Source: Sanguinoderma infundibulare (Eukaryota; Basidiomycota; Agaricomycetes; Polyporales; Polyporaceae). Taken from it: a stretch of DNA of 64,000 nucleotides. Positions 29,552 through 41,949 of the stretch are shown in pieces; position 1 is the stretch's first letter; each line of letters begins with the position of its first letter. The stretch covers positions 1,922,001 through 1,986,000 of the forward strand of contig JAVLRN010000007.1 in the NCBI GenBank assembly GCA_032821775.1. Direction: 5' to 3'. The notes below the pieces were generated by a model. The model was not told where the DNA came from. It was given only the letters and a program-made list of their open reading frames with translations, and made no database searches. The position numbers and the translations under genes are program-made.

Positions 29552-32500
29552 ATGTATCCCATTTCCGATCTCACCGCCTTCTGCCGCAAGACCACCGGCG
29601 ATGTACCTCCCAAGCTCGTTGTGCGTCCTCCGTTTCCCATACACTCTCAAACCCGTCAAATAATGTGCATGCGTGCTTAGGGCGCGTCAACTACGGTCGT
29701 AGGGTCCAAAATGTACCTCTATGTGAGTCTTCATATCTTCGACGCGTCGAGATCTGTGTCTTGAACGCGATCCTCCATACATGTGCAATCCAGGGCGGAC
29801 GTTTGGTTTCCGAGCGCAAAATGGTCTCGGAGATTTACATGTTCGACCTCGAGACCTTCAAGTGGGAGAAGGTCAACCAATCTCTTGAGGACGACATTCC
29901 CCAGGCGCGTTACTTCCACAGCGCTGATACCTGTACGTATCCCCTACGGTCAGCACCGCCCATGACGTTCTTCCCAAACTCACGTCGCGCGCCCATGCAA
30001 TAGGGCAGGATCATCTTATCATCTTTGGGGGTATGGCAATCAAGCCACAATCAGACAACCCCGAAGATCTCTGCGTCCTCAACGACGTCCGTCTCTTCGA
30101 CCTCACCACCCGGCGCTGGCTCCCTGCTTCACCCATTCCTACCGACTCCTCCCTCGTCCCAAATTCACGCTACGCGCATTTGTCATCCGTCACCTCGGAT
30201 CGACTCTTTATCATTGGCGGCCAAGATCTCGCGAACGTCTGGCTAGATGATGTCTACATTTTCGACCTCGTCGCCAAGACGTGGATCCAGCGACGCGATT
30301 ATCCCCGGCACTGTGGCACCTACCGCAGCGTTGCAGTCACAGCTGATCAACGTGTCCGTCTTCCGCAAGACGAACTTCGTGGAATGAACCAGTCTTCCAG
30401 GCTCGGCCAGCCCGGCACCCGTTTCAGCATCGACAAGAAGGCCCCTCCTGCGCCGAACGCGACACAGAGCGAGTCCTTAATCCACCTTCCGTACTCTGCC
30501 GCACCAACGGATGAGTATCCCTGCGATATCTTCCTTTTCAGTAATTACAACGTGAGTGTTTGTCGTCAGGGCTTGTATCCAACGAGCGAACCACTTATGA
30601 GAGCTGACAGTTCACCGATGTGCAACGCGAGTTGGAAGTATTCACCCCACTTTCCGACGGGGACTTCACTGTTTCCGATCGATCCTCCGCTATGACCGGT
30701 ACCTCCTTCCCTCCAGGACTTCGTTTCCCCACAGGCGCGATCCTTGGCACGTTCTTCATCGTGGCGGGCACATATCTCTCCCAAACCTACCAGTCGTTCT
30801 CTATCTGGGCTCTGGATCTTATAAACATGACCTGGTCCCGAATCGACCCCGGTAGTGCTCTCGCATCTGGGTCCTGGTTCCGCAGTTGCCTGTGGGCGTC
30901 CGCCAACAAGTTTGTCGTTTTCGGCAACCGACACGGAAATCTGGTGGAGGACTACAACCGCCGCCTACTCAGTTGGGATCACGTTACTTGCATTGACCTG
31001 GAGGCGTTTGGGATTTACCAACCCCCCCCTCTTCAGCTCGATATCCCCATGCAAGAGCTTGGGATGGCGGCATTGGAGGAGGGTCTCATGTCTGACTTCG
31101 AGATCATCTGCGATGATGGTCGGAGGATCAAGGTTTCGCGAAAACTCTTGGAGGAGCGCTGGCCTTGGTTCAAGGAGGAGCGGAAGGCGTTCGTCCAGGC
31201 GGCCTCGCGTGCGCTCGAGACGATGCCAGCGATCTCGTCGCATACATCCATTCCGGACGTCCCGAACGCCAATCGGCAGGAGCCTCGACCCGATCCGCGT
31301 TTGACGTCCCGAGCATTCAACCTCTCGGAACCCTACCCCATCACGCTAGCGTTCATGCAGTACTTCTATTCCATGGCATTGATCACCCCGCTCCAGCACG
31401 CACCTGCTGTTTTGAGCCAGCTCCTGCTGCTCTCGAGCACCTATCAGCTAACCCACTTGCAATCGTTGGTCAAACATGCTATGCACCGTGCGCTGAGTTA
31501 CGCGACGTCAGTGGGCATTTATGGCGTTTCCACGCTGTGCAGTTGTAGGAGTCTCCAAATAAGGTAAGGACTCGGCTTTATTTGGGGGTGCCTTGCGCTG
31601 ACACTTGATTTCGCTTGCGTTGTCATCCAAAGAGCGCTGCGTGTCGTTATGGTGAGCCTATTTGTCGTCTACCCTGGAATTTTGAAGTCTGACCAACGTC
31701 ACTTTATCCGATGCGACACAGGCGTACTCGCAGAAACGGCCTGCGGGTGGGCGCACGAAGAACGATAAGGATGGAGGGGCTGGGAGAAGCTCAGATGTCG
31801 GCGGCGGGAGTGCCGGAAACGGGCGTCTTGACGCGCCAGCTGCAGCGCGTCCACGGGGGATGTCCGATGCATCTTACATGCGGGGAGGAGCCGATGGCGG
31901 CAGCTCGAACACGCGCGGGTTCACACGGGGGTTGGTAGGATCATCACCGTCAGAAAACAGTGAGTACTAGTACTTACCAGTACATAGACATGTCTGTCTC
32001 GCTTCCTGTCCCGTTTCGTGCTTTATGTCATCAATGTTGCGCTTTCGCTCACCCCCGCGCCCCCCAGTCTCCGAGCCTCTGTCAGTACTTGCGGACCTCC
32101 AGGAGTTCGGCATCCCAGGCCAGGAGGTGCCGCTCCCCTCCGAGGCGACCTTCGCCGCCCTTGCCAATTCGGCGACGCCGAGCCCCACTATATCAAGCTT
32201 CAAGAGGCTCTCTGACGTGTCGATGGTGCTCCCGCGTCCCGACGAGGACACCTATCAGGACTTCACCCCGGGGACGACGCCCGTCACTCCCAGTACGTTG
32301 TCCGCTTGGTGCGTGCTTGAACCGATGACCCTGACCTCGAAAGCTCAGTGCGTCCGCCGCCGCCCAACATTCCGCTTCCAAGTCCACCCATGGAGGAGGA
32401 GGAGGAGCTGCGGCCGAAGCGGGTGGGTTCCTTAGACTCGCTCCCGTCTCTCGACTTCGCCGTCGACGATGTCCCCCTCAAAAGTCTTCCCGTCCCCCGT

Positions 32501-34393
32501 CCCCGTCCAAGGCGCGTCACATCCCCGGATGTCGAAGGGCAGCTGTCCTCAGATGGAACCGGTTTTGCCTTCTCCGCCACCCCTGCTGCCCGTCCATTCA
32601 GCGTCATGTCTCAATCGACCGAGCAAGACCTGTTGGCTTTCGCGGAGATGTTGTCACCAGCCGTGGACGCGAGCATGGTCGACATAGAGCCCATCCCCGA
32701 GGGCCCCGCCCTGGATGACTCCGCCTCGTGCCACGATATACTTGCCGACGAGGTCTCTCCATTCAGCGCTGTCCGGGATTCGTTTGGCTCCGTTTCTTCG
32801 GACTACTCGACACGGTCGCAACGGCAGTCTGGGGTATCGACGCACTCCACGTCGATCGACACCGACTCCGACGGCGTGTCGTATATGGGCGACGAGTTCC
32901 ACGACCCTGCGCTTCTCTCTCCTCCCCCGCCGCATGGGAGCCGCAACAGTTTCCCACTCCACCGTGGCCCATTTGTCCCTCCACCATTGGACGATTCACA
33001 CTCGCTATCTTCATCAACTTCCTACAGCTCCCTTCGTACGCCCAGCCTCAGCCGAGCATCTTCTGTCGCCTTCCTCGCATCACCGCCTATCAGCCCAACG
33101 TCTTCTTCCTATTCGCCAAGCGATACTGCGGGTCCTTCGTCGCCAACTGCGGCTAACCCGAACGCGAAGCTTCTCGAGATCATCGAGGAATCTCTGCTCG
33201 CGGAAGAATCCGGCGCCGATCGCTGCCGTCACTCGCGACGCACGTCCCAGGAGACGGAGACGATCAACGTGGAGGAGTACCTCGACGACGAGGAGACGCC
33301 CCAGACGCGCTCGTTCCCCCCGCCTCGCGTCGATTCCTACTTCATCCGTGATGAGGACATCGAGCCGTCGAGGTGCGAGTCGCGACAGGGTCAGATGCGG
33401 AGTCCGTCTGGCAGTTTGTACCGGAGCACGTCATCCACGTCTCTCAGGAGTCCTTCCATCATCTCCCCGGCGTCGACTTTACCTAGTCCTTCATGTCTCA
33501 GTCCTGGCGCCGTTCGTCGGCCGCCTCCCCCTCCGCTGCAACTCGTCCGCGCGGCAGCCTCCCCAGCATCTGCGCCTCCAGCTGACGTGAGTGCCGTTTC
33601 GCCCTTTAATGTGCAACCCATCTTCCGCCCGCAGCGAAGAGCCACACACACTCTTCCGCCCCAGCCGCGTCTGCCTCTGGCCGCTCAGCATGCCGCAGTG
33701 ATTGAAGAGTATCCTGAAGACGCGGAGCTGGCGCGTGAGCTGCAGGCCCACCCTCCTCCCTTCGGGACGCTTCGCTCGGTGCACTCAATGGAGTCGCTCT
33801 CGCCCTTTGAGCGCTCGCCGTACACCCCGCACACGCCCAAGTTCGCGGATTTATCCGATTACTCGCCAGAGCTGCTTTCTCCTACGCTGCCCTTCGACAA
33901 GCCGTCTCCGTACGATAAGCCGTTTCCCTCTGGGAAGCCGCAGCCCTTCCGGCCAGATCTCAAGAAGTCCAAGTCGCAGACGCTGTCGATCTCCACCGCC
34001 ACGCCCCGCCCGCGCTCGCCCGTCGCGTCCTCCCAGTCTGCGCCCTCGGACCAGTCCGAGTCCAAGCGCAGCGTGAAGTCGGGCCTCTCGCGGCTGTTCG
34101 GCAGGGGCGGCGAGTCCAAGAAGAGCCCCGCCGTAGAGACACCCTCTGTCCGCAACTCGACGGCGTCGATGTCGAGCATCGGCGGCAGCCCCTCCCCCAA
34201 CAGTCTAAGCAAGGCGGATGAGAAGCGCCTGAAGAAGGAGGCGGCCAAGGCGCGCTCGGAGCGGGACCTGGCCGAGAAGGCGAAGCGGCGCGCGGAGGAG
34301 GCCAAGGCGAAGAAGGGGGACCACGTCAAGGACAAGTCGAAGCACGCTTGGGAGGAGGGCGGTCGCGTGTACGAGGGCATCCCCTCGTTCTGA
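29552..34393 (+). CDS. Large kelch-repeat/BTB protein with disordered C-terminal half
   Basis: Exons 29552-29620, 29681-29722, 29794-29932, 30004-30551, 30611-31563, 31633-31651, 31722-31959, 32068-32292 and 32349-34393 give 1,425 residues. Kelch blades occupy residues ~20-420 (SKMYLYGGRLV, HLIIFGGM, DRLFIIGGQDLANVWLDD, WDHVTCIDLEAF). A BTB-like segment follows (LMSDFEIICDDGRRIKVSRK; ITLAFMQYFYSMALITP). The last ~750 residues are Ser/Pro-rich and acidic with proline runs, ending in a Lys/Ala/Glu helix (KAKRRAEEAKAKK shape). The architecture recalls S. pombe Ral2, a kelch/BTB protein of Ras signalling, but orthology is only a guess. A 48-nt in-frame GTGAGT..CAG segment at 33587-33634 could be an optional intron. 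Cytoplasmic scaffolding is a plausible role. Confidence 0.88.
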
Positions 34394-35177
34394 GGGGCGT
34401 TCTCTGCTGCATCTGCTTCCGCATGCTTGTTTTATTTTTTCCAGACAACTGCTGGTCGCTTCATCCACGCACCCGTCGCTCCCTGCTTTGGCTCGTTTGG
34501 CCTCTTTCACTGTGATTAATGCCTATCCCTGCCTTCGTGTTCCGCGTGCTCGCTCCGTTCCCTCGCGGACGTGCCATAATGGTTCGTAGGCTTAGTGTGC
34601 CTCCTTCCCCTCCTTCTGCTGCCCCAACATCGTCGATCACATATTACTAGCTAGTCGTGTATACCAGACTGCTTGTGCTTGGTTAATGTTTCACACAGCC
34701 GCCGAGTGATAAGGTGGCTACGTCCCCTGCCCCTCCTTTAGCGTATTTATATTTACTGCTACAGTTCAACTGTTCGGTTGTTGTGTTCTACTTACCACAC
34801 TCCTATGCATCGTTGCATTGCCTCGCTTCTATCGCCTCGGAGTGCCGACCTTGGCATTCGTGACGTCTACATGTGAACGTTGCACGCCAACAGAGCTTCG
34901 CGGATATCATGAGGAGTCCAGTCATTCCATTGAGGCTCGAGGCGCGAGACAGCGTGCGAGGTATTATTAAGTACAGGTACAGAGCGTGACGTGATCCTTC
35001 CAACCAATCCCGATAACAGTTTGGACGACGAAGGGACGAGAGAGACGTGAAGATGCAGCAGAAAACTGAATAGGTGTGCTCGACTTCATTAAGAAGATCG
35101 ATAGGAACGTAACAATGGCGTAGGACGCGCCTCCACGGTTCGCGGAGTCGCAGCACGCGACGGGCGATATCGAAGCA
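34394..35177. other. Intergenic region, convergent 3' ends
   Basis: About 780 bases lie between the kelch/BTB stop and the CHFR-like stop. The first part is CT-rich and T-rich, as in a fungal 3' UTR. No RNA gene or conserved frame is found. Confidence 0.55.
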
Positions 35178-37364
35178 TTATAGCAACGCGTCGACCTCGT
35201 CGCGGAAGTCCTGGGAGGACGGAGCCGAGCCGAACTCCGCGAGATCTGGTGGGTACTCCACCGGAGGCAGAATGAGTGGGAGGAACGACGGTGGTGGAGG
35301 GAGGTCGTCCACGGGGGGTAACGGTTCTCTTGCGGCGGCTGCGGCCGCGGCGAGAAGAGTAGCAGCACTTGACTCCGCTCGAGTTTCGCTAGAACCTTCA
35401 AGTCGAGGCGGAAGGAGCCCAGAAGCTCGCGGTGGGAGGTCGGCGTGCGGGCGGACATCAGGTTCGCGGATGGGCGCTGGTTGAGATGCAGGCTCAACTG
35501 CAGGTTGGGGCTCGGGCGCTGCAATGATGTGGTTGACTGGTGGACGCATGAGAATGATCAGCAATCGTGTACATAATCACGACGTCTTCCTTCATTCACA
35601 ACGATGGACAGCTGGACTTACATTCCTTCGCGTGCGCTGGGGAAAGGGGCCAAATCTCAATATACGTGGGCTAGCATAACGGTGGGTGACACGCACCGTG
35701 ATTCTTCTGTCGGGTGCATTGGCTCCCTTCAGGGCAGTCCGGGCGTGCCAGGACGTGCGGCTCGAGGAAGCCCTTCTTGCGCTCGCGGATCCACCAATCA
35801 CGCAGACCGTACAGGAGGATCTCAGCGGAGCAAATCCTGCAAATCTTGGAACGGGGAGCGTGGGGATCGGGATCGGCACCGCTCGCTACTGGGTGCACGT
35901 CCATAAACAGCTCGAGTTCGATGAGCGGCGCGAACCCGCGGGGCTGATTTTGAATATACACGACAATCTGGGTGATGGTGGCGTTTATATTCGACGACGT
36001 CAAACGAACGGGCAACTGATGACGACACACCTCCTTGTAAATGTGCTTTGGTGTAAGACCTTGCGCGGTCAGATAGTCCAGCATTAAATCGACCTCGACT
36101 GTGTTCCCGTCGAAGCACTCGTAGACTTCGCCGGACTGGATCAAGTCACCTATGTCTATGAAGCTATGGGGTTGCTGCGATTGTAATGAACTTGCTATGC
36201 ATCGTTGAGGCACGTTGATACCGCAGAACGAGACCTGGCAAAAATCACATCGGGTGGTTGTAGGTGCTTGCAACGCAAGGATGTTCTCGCTGGTAGCACG
36301 AGTCGGTTTCACGCGGTCGCAGCAAGTCAATGTTACGTACCAATTCCCACAGACGCCATGACCAGGAGGGTTGCCGTCGTCCGCTAACCACGCGTTATTC
36401 GGGTCCACGTCGGGGTCGACGATAGGCTGGGGACATCTCCAACCCCACTGGTTTCCGGCGATGCAGTGCGGGCAAGGGCGGACGTAAACGCTGTTCGCGG
36501 CGGGCAAAGCAGGCTCGGGAGAGGGTTGCCTGGGACTCGGAATCTGCATCGAACGACTATCAGCACTTCAATCGAATGCGGAACGATGGGACGGATGGAT
36601 ACCCGGAGGTGCACACCAGGGTGATAGAGAGCGTCCGCCTGCATGCGTTCCGAGGCCGACCGAGCTTTGTCCGGCGCATGTCGTAGGAGCGTGTCGACAA
36701 CCTTCTGCAACGGCCTGGAAAACATGACGGTCGTGGAGACGGTTCTGCACGCCGGGCAACTCGTACCGCCGTTCTGCAGAATATCAAAAGCTCGTCTCGT
36801 CAGCATATCAGAGACATGCACAAAGCAGGCGAAACGTTCGGGGTCGGTGCAACAAAAAAAATCATACGACGAACGCGTCCCGACATCACCACAGAGCGCA
36901 AGACCGAAATCGCCCACCTTGATCCAGAGCATGACGCAACTGCACCGCGCCACCACAGCAACATCTCTTCAGCCTAGCCGCCCAGCAGCGTCCGCGAGGA
37001 CACAGAACGTGCGCACACACCTTCCGCAAAAGAAATGCTGGCACGGGTTCACCACCACCGGCCGGTACACGATCGCCGAGCAGCAGCCACACTGCAGTTC
37101 CTCTTCCAGGTTGTCCGCGAGCGCACCTCCGTCCGGTCTCGCTCCGACCTCTCCGTGGTCGTCTTCCCCCGCACCCTCGTCCGAGCCCTTCAACTTCTTG
37201 TGTGCCGTCTGGTCATCCGAGTCGTCTTCGAAGGCCTCCAACGCACTGCGCTTGAAAGTGGCAGTGGCGCTCGAGGACGCTTCTGGTGCAGCTCCCGGTA
37301 GCTCAATCGGGCCGGACCTGACACGAGGTTCGTCGAGGACCGCGTGCGGGAGAGGGCCGTCCAT
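35178..37364 (-). CDS. CHFR: CHFR-like E3 ubiquitin ligase with RING and PBZ zinc fingers
   Basis: Seven exons (37364-37021, 36939-36918, 36773-36603, 36543-36341, 36289-35697, 35636-35622, 35536-35178) give 568 residues. Residues 1-90 are acidic and disordered. A C3HC4 RING follows: C92, C95, C108, H110, C113, C116, C128, C131. Then comes the Cys-rich middle region characteristic of CHFR (CPHCIAGNQWGWRCPQP, RCDFCQVSFCG) and a PBZ finger near 432-452 (C432, C438, H446, H452; HAHAKEFNH). Animal CHFR has HHAMKFNH at the same place. PBZ fingers bind poly-ADP-ribose, and CHFR delays mitotic entry under stress and acts at DNA breaks. No FHA domain is present at the N-terminus, unlike animal CHFR. 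A Pro-rich tail ends the protein. The 22-nt and 15-nt exons are both needed for the zinc ligands. Confidence 0.9.
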
Positions 37365-37981
37365 GGTAGGACTAGATGTTCTGATGTGCTGGTGGTTGTC
37401 GATGATGGAGAGAGGATGGAGGCGGAGAGCAGATTAGGAGCAGAAATACGCCCAGGCGCTCGTCACACTGTGATGGGCTTCGGAGACGCTCGAGAACCAG
37501 GCTGCGCCTACTGCCAAGCGACCCAGATCAGGGCGGGTCCGGAAAGAAATAGAGGAAGCGCGTGTATCAGATTGAGAGGAGCTACGATACGTATTGGATT
37601 GTATACTACAAACAAGCTTGCCATCCTGAGATACAGTTAGGGATATATATATATATATATATATACGCATACGAGAGGGAACGAGATTATCGTGAACCAC
37701 CAAGGATCAATGGAAGTTACATCATATTCGTGTGTTTGGAGTATCGTGACGACGGGTCGTGGTAAAGGTAATGACCTGCAATAGGGTATGTGCGCACAGT
37801 AGGCCAAAATGCTTGGTACGAGGCGAGTAGGGTAACGCGAGCATGTAGACGAAAGCAAAGCGAACGCACCAGAAAGCAATACAAAGACAGATAACACAGC
37901 GAGACATATATCCAGGTAACCTTTTTGAAAGAAACAGGGGACGGACGGTCGCTGTTAGCCATGGTCCCATGTGCGAAACCC
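37365..37981. other. Intergenic region upstream of CHFR-like gene, with microsatellite
   Basis: Promoter of the CHFR-like gene and 3' flank of the Zn2Cys6 gene that lies upstream on the same strand. It holds an AT-dinucleotide tract and is otherwise featureless. Confidence 0.5.
37643..37665. repeat. (AT)n microsatellite
   Basis: About 23 uninterrupted bases alternate A and T, the longest perfect simple repeat noticed in the window. It is probably length-polymorphic between strains. Confidence 0.9.
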
Positions 37982-40900
37982 CTACACCGCCACCGGTGGA
38001 CGAGGTATGGCGGTGGCGGGAGGGACAGGAACACCCGCCGCAAAGACAGAGTTGTTCACCTTTTCTTCGAGATCCTTCCATCGACGGCGTTGCTCTGAGA
38101 ACCGAAGAGAAGCCTGCGTCAGCCGTCACAACCCTCATCCATCTGCCGCCGTGCCGTGAACGCACCTGGGCAAGGCCACAGAGTCATGAGGTATTCCACA
38201 GGCCGCGACAGCGCTTTTGCAACGTCAAGCGCGAAGACCAATGACTGATCGTACGACCACAGTGTCAACGCCCTGAATCGCGCAAGCCGGACGTACGTGA
38301 GAAGCGCGGACCCAAGCCGCATCCAAGAGAATCCAGGCACGCCGTCAGGACGGGACGGGGAGCGCGACGTAGAAGACCGCCCAGAACGTGAAGTAGACAG
38401 TCAGGCACCCGCATTATAAACACAACAATGTCAGACACGTACCTTTCGATGAGAGACATGAACCAGAAAAGCAAGAACGGTCGTTTGGTCAGATCCGCGG
38501 TAGGCAGGCCAGTCAGGGAGCCGTAGTCGGCTTGGGCGATTCTCTTAGCAAGAATCGACTGGTGTGTCACTGCGAATCCAATGGTAAGCGCGAGCGAAGA
38601 GAAGGTCAACGATCAGACATGGTCATCAGCAACGTGTAGGTACGTTCGGGAAATATGCGGCTCGAATACTTACGCCATTCCTCCGCCTTCCGCCGGTAGA
38701 ACAATAGATTCGCGTGCCTACAATCGCGCACATCAGTCCACCATGACCACCCACAACGACCGCAGCTCGTCGCGGGGGAGACGAAGAAGATTACGTACTG
38801 CGTAGGTTGTGGCAAACACCGTTGAAATTCGTACGCGATGACCATCCGGGAGCTGATTGCCACAAGCGCGGGTTCCGATTCGGTGCGAGGCGCGGAGCGG
38901 GAAGCGGAGCGCAGCGTCGGAGTCGACGTCGGCCACACATCACAAACGCATACATCGAACGCGATCGTAGCAGCGCGGAGGCGAGTATGGCCCGAAGGCG
39001 GTCACGACCAAACAGGACAAACAGTCAGTCACTTTGACCTCGACACAGCATCAAACAAAACATTCGCCGAAAAACTTACTTGAACAGGAGTTCCCGACCC
39101 TGAAACAGGAACGACCGCTCGATGCCGCAGCTGTGCCTTCCTAACGCCTCTTCGATTGCGTCGATCTCTGTCCACGCCGTGAGCGCGAACTGCGCCTTGT
39201 CCGCGTCTGGCAGGCTTTCATCGGTGGACATCCGAATACAGCTATTCCACAGAAGCATGGCGCGCATGTAGAGCGCCCACACGGAGTCTTTGGACGGTGG
39301 CGGGATGTTGGGGGCGTTGTTGACACCAGTGAGCGACTCGCCTGGAAAAAGGAGTGCAAACTACGGTCCGAGAAAACGCGCGGGATGAACGTGTTCAAAA
39401 ATAGGTCGGTGGCGAAACTTGCGGAAGCACTCACGTTTCTTGGATCCATTAAGAACAATTGCTGGACGTCGTTCTTCGAGCGCGCCGCAGTGTAGGAACT
39501 ATGACCGGCGCTGAGCATGACGCTGCTCCAGACGAGGCGCCGACACTCCTCCTTGCGGATATCGCTCTCGGTCCACTCGCTTTGCCAGGTGGGTGTCATG
39601 TCCCAGAGCGGCGCAAACTCTTGAACCATTGCCCAGGAATGACCCAGAGTGAACGTGAGGCAATGACAAGAGGACTTAGCGGCGGCGGATGACTGCTCCG
39701 GTAGGTGGGGTTTGGTATGAGGGAAGGATTGTGTCGGTGGGGGCGTAAAAGGAGTAAAGTGTTGAGATTCAGCCGATGGTAGGGTCAAAGGGAGTGACAT
39801 GGGTGGATTAGTAGTCGCAGGCGACCAACCGTGAAGGAGGGTCGATTGCGGGTCAACAGGTGATTGTGGAGTGTACGTAACAGGTATACCCTCGGGCGAC
39901 AGTCGACGGCGTCGTCTTGGAGAACTGGTGGGGACGATGGGTACAGCGGAAGTGAACACAGAAGCGCGAGGGTTTCCTGCGTCCAACGCCAGAAGGTTTA
40001 GGCTCCGGATCAAGGAGTCGAGCAATCCCATCGACGAGCGGGCTCGAGCAGTGGAATGTAGCGGGTGCGCACATATTTCAAAGAAGGCGAGTAGCTTAAA
40101 AATCCACCGTAAAAAATCGTGCCACGGTTAATCCTTGACACGAAGGGAAAATGCATAACCACTCACCCATGCGGCTTGGACGAGACCATGATCGACCCAT
40201 CGAGAATTCAAACTCGCCTCCAATGCGCTCTGCGCTTGATCCTTCAAAGACATCGCCCTCTCCCTTCCCCTGCTGCCGAGTTCTCCTTCTTGACTTCGGA
40301 AAAAGGTAGAAAGCGCAAGCGCGCCCAAGATCAAACCGGGCTGGATGCTGTGGCGTGCGTGCGGATCGAGCAGAGAACCGAAGAACCGCGGGAGGTTGAT
40401 GAAGTGTAGCCAATGCGGCGACGCACGAAAGATGAAGCGAAGATCCGCTGTGATCCTCGCTGTTGTGGTTTCCCGCACCCCAGGTGGCATCGCCGGCGTC
40501 ATATGGAACGGCTGCGCGTTCCGGCCCTCGCTCGCGTAAAGGACAAGGAGGGCATCCCACCATGTTTCGCGCATAAACCGTAGGCCAGGGTCCGACGCCA
40601 TCACCACACCCTTGCGTTCCTCTTCTGCTGCGCCGCTTTCGCCGTAACCATATTCGTCGGCAGAACTCGTGATACGAGCAAGGTGAAGTCCGCGGAGGTT
40701 CGACGCGCTCGCAGGGTAACCGACAGGACCGGAGGGAGTATCAGACAGAGGGGACCCGAGCGACATCGCTTCATAAGCGGCCGCTTGGGTCTAAGTGCGC
40801 AGGGTGAGTTGAGGCGTTGATGTCAGCTAACGAAGCTGATGAACCTACGAGGTTGTGCGGATGGGAGTAATGTGACCCGACGCTTTCAGACATAGAAGCT

Positions 40901-41949
40901 CGACTGGGCTCAGATAAGCCCTGGCGGTGGCGGCTATACTGGCCAGGCCCGACTTCCTGGATGATAGTCAGGTTGTCTGGGCCAAGAGGTGCGTCGGCCA
41001 GGAAGGCCTGTGAGGCCGAGGCAAAGGACGTCGGCTTCGTCTCAACTGGGCTGACGGATGCGCTATGGGGAGCGACGAATAGGTGGTCCGTGCCATCCTG
41101 TTGTGTTGTGCGTCTTCGTCGCCTTGGGGGCTTCTCAGCCATGGTGGCAGCAGAGCGCTGCCGGGCTCCTGGAATTCTGTCCGGACCACGTCGCTTGGGG
41201 GCAGCGTCGTAGGTGCAGACATGAGGGTTCTCGGTCCTCCGGCTGCAGTTGTGGCAGATAGGTTTCGCTCCATCGCAGCGGATTTTTCTGCCTCGGCTGA
41301 GTGGTCGGAAGGCGTGAGCACCCATTGAAGATACGTATACAGCGAGGGAAACTGACCATTGTACGCACGCAACGTACACGCGGGTCCTCTGCTTTCCCTG
41401 AGTCGTTAGAGGTTGATCCGGGGACAACTCGACGCGAGGTTTCTCTCTGCGCGAGCGGCCAGTGCCAGATCCCGAGGGGGTAGGCCTGTGAGAGGTAGGA
41501 GACGCGGCGGAGAGGATACTCTGTCCGTGGGAGGAGTTCCCGACGGACGTGTGGGCGATGGGGTTCTGATAGTCCCTCGCGATGTTCATGTCGAGACTGG
41601 GATGGTCAAGACGCGCGCGCGGAGCGTCCGGGACTGGCTGCGCGTATTGCCAAGTCTGTTCTCGCTGGTGTCCGTGCCCTTGGGAGTGCGAAAACGCGTC
41701 GGCAGGATGAGCGGAGCGAGGGTATTGGTGCGAGTCGTGGTCGGGGTGGTGAAACATACCAGAGAGGGACGAGGAGGGTCCGGACGGGTTGACTCTCCCA
41801 TGATTAGCGTCGAAGCTTGTGCTTCGAGCAGGGAAAGAGGCATATTGGTATTGGGAGCTCGAGGACGGGGACGGGTATGTCGGGGAGTGGTTGCTGGAGG
41901 AATAGGGGGCGCGATTGTTAGAGAGAGGGTAGGGGAGGTTGCCGGACAT
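37982..41949 (-). CDS. Zn2Cys6 transcription factor with fungal-specific regulatory domain (second)
   Basis: Ten exons (41949-41357, 41296-40849, 40790-40167, 40094-39435, 39360-39080, 38852-38799, 38717-38674, 38569-38443, 38272-38166, 38094-37982) give 1,016 residues. The first ~190 residues are Ser/Tyr/Pro/His-rich and disordered. The zinc cluster is C195-x2-C198-x6-C205-x6-C212-x2-C215-x9-C225, followed by APKRRGPDR. The fungal-trans region includes FMRETWWDALLVLY, LVQAAWLLAFFEICAHP, NFALLFPGESL and LTLWSYDQSLVFALDVAKAL, a pattern typical of Agaricomycete regulators. Introns of 227, 104 and 170 nt near the 3' end are longer than average. An ATG 18 bases upstream (41967) is also in frame. 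Targets are unknown. Confidence 0.9.
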
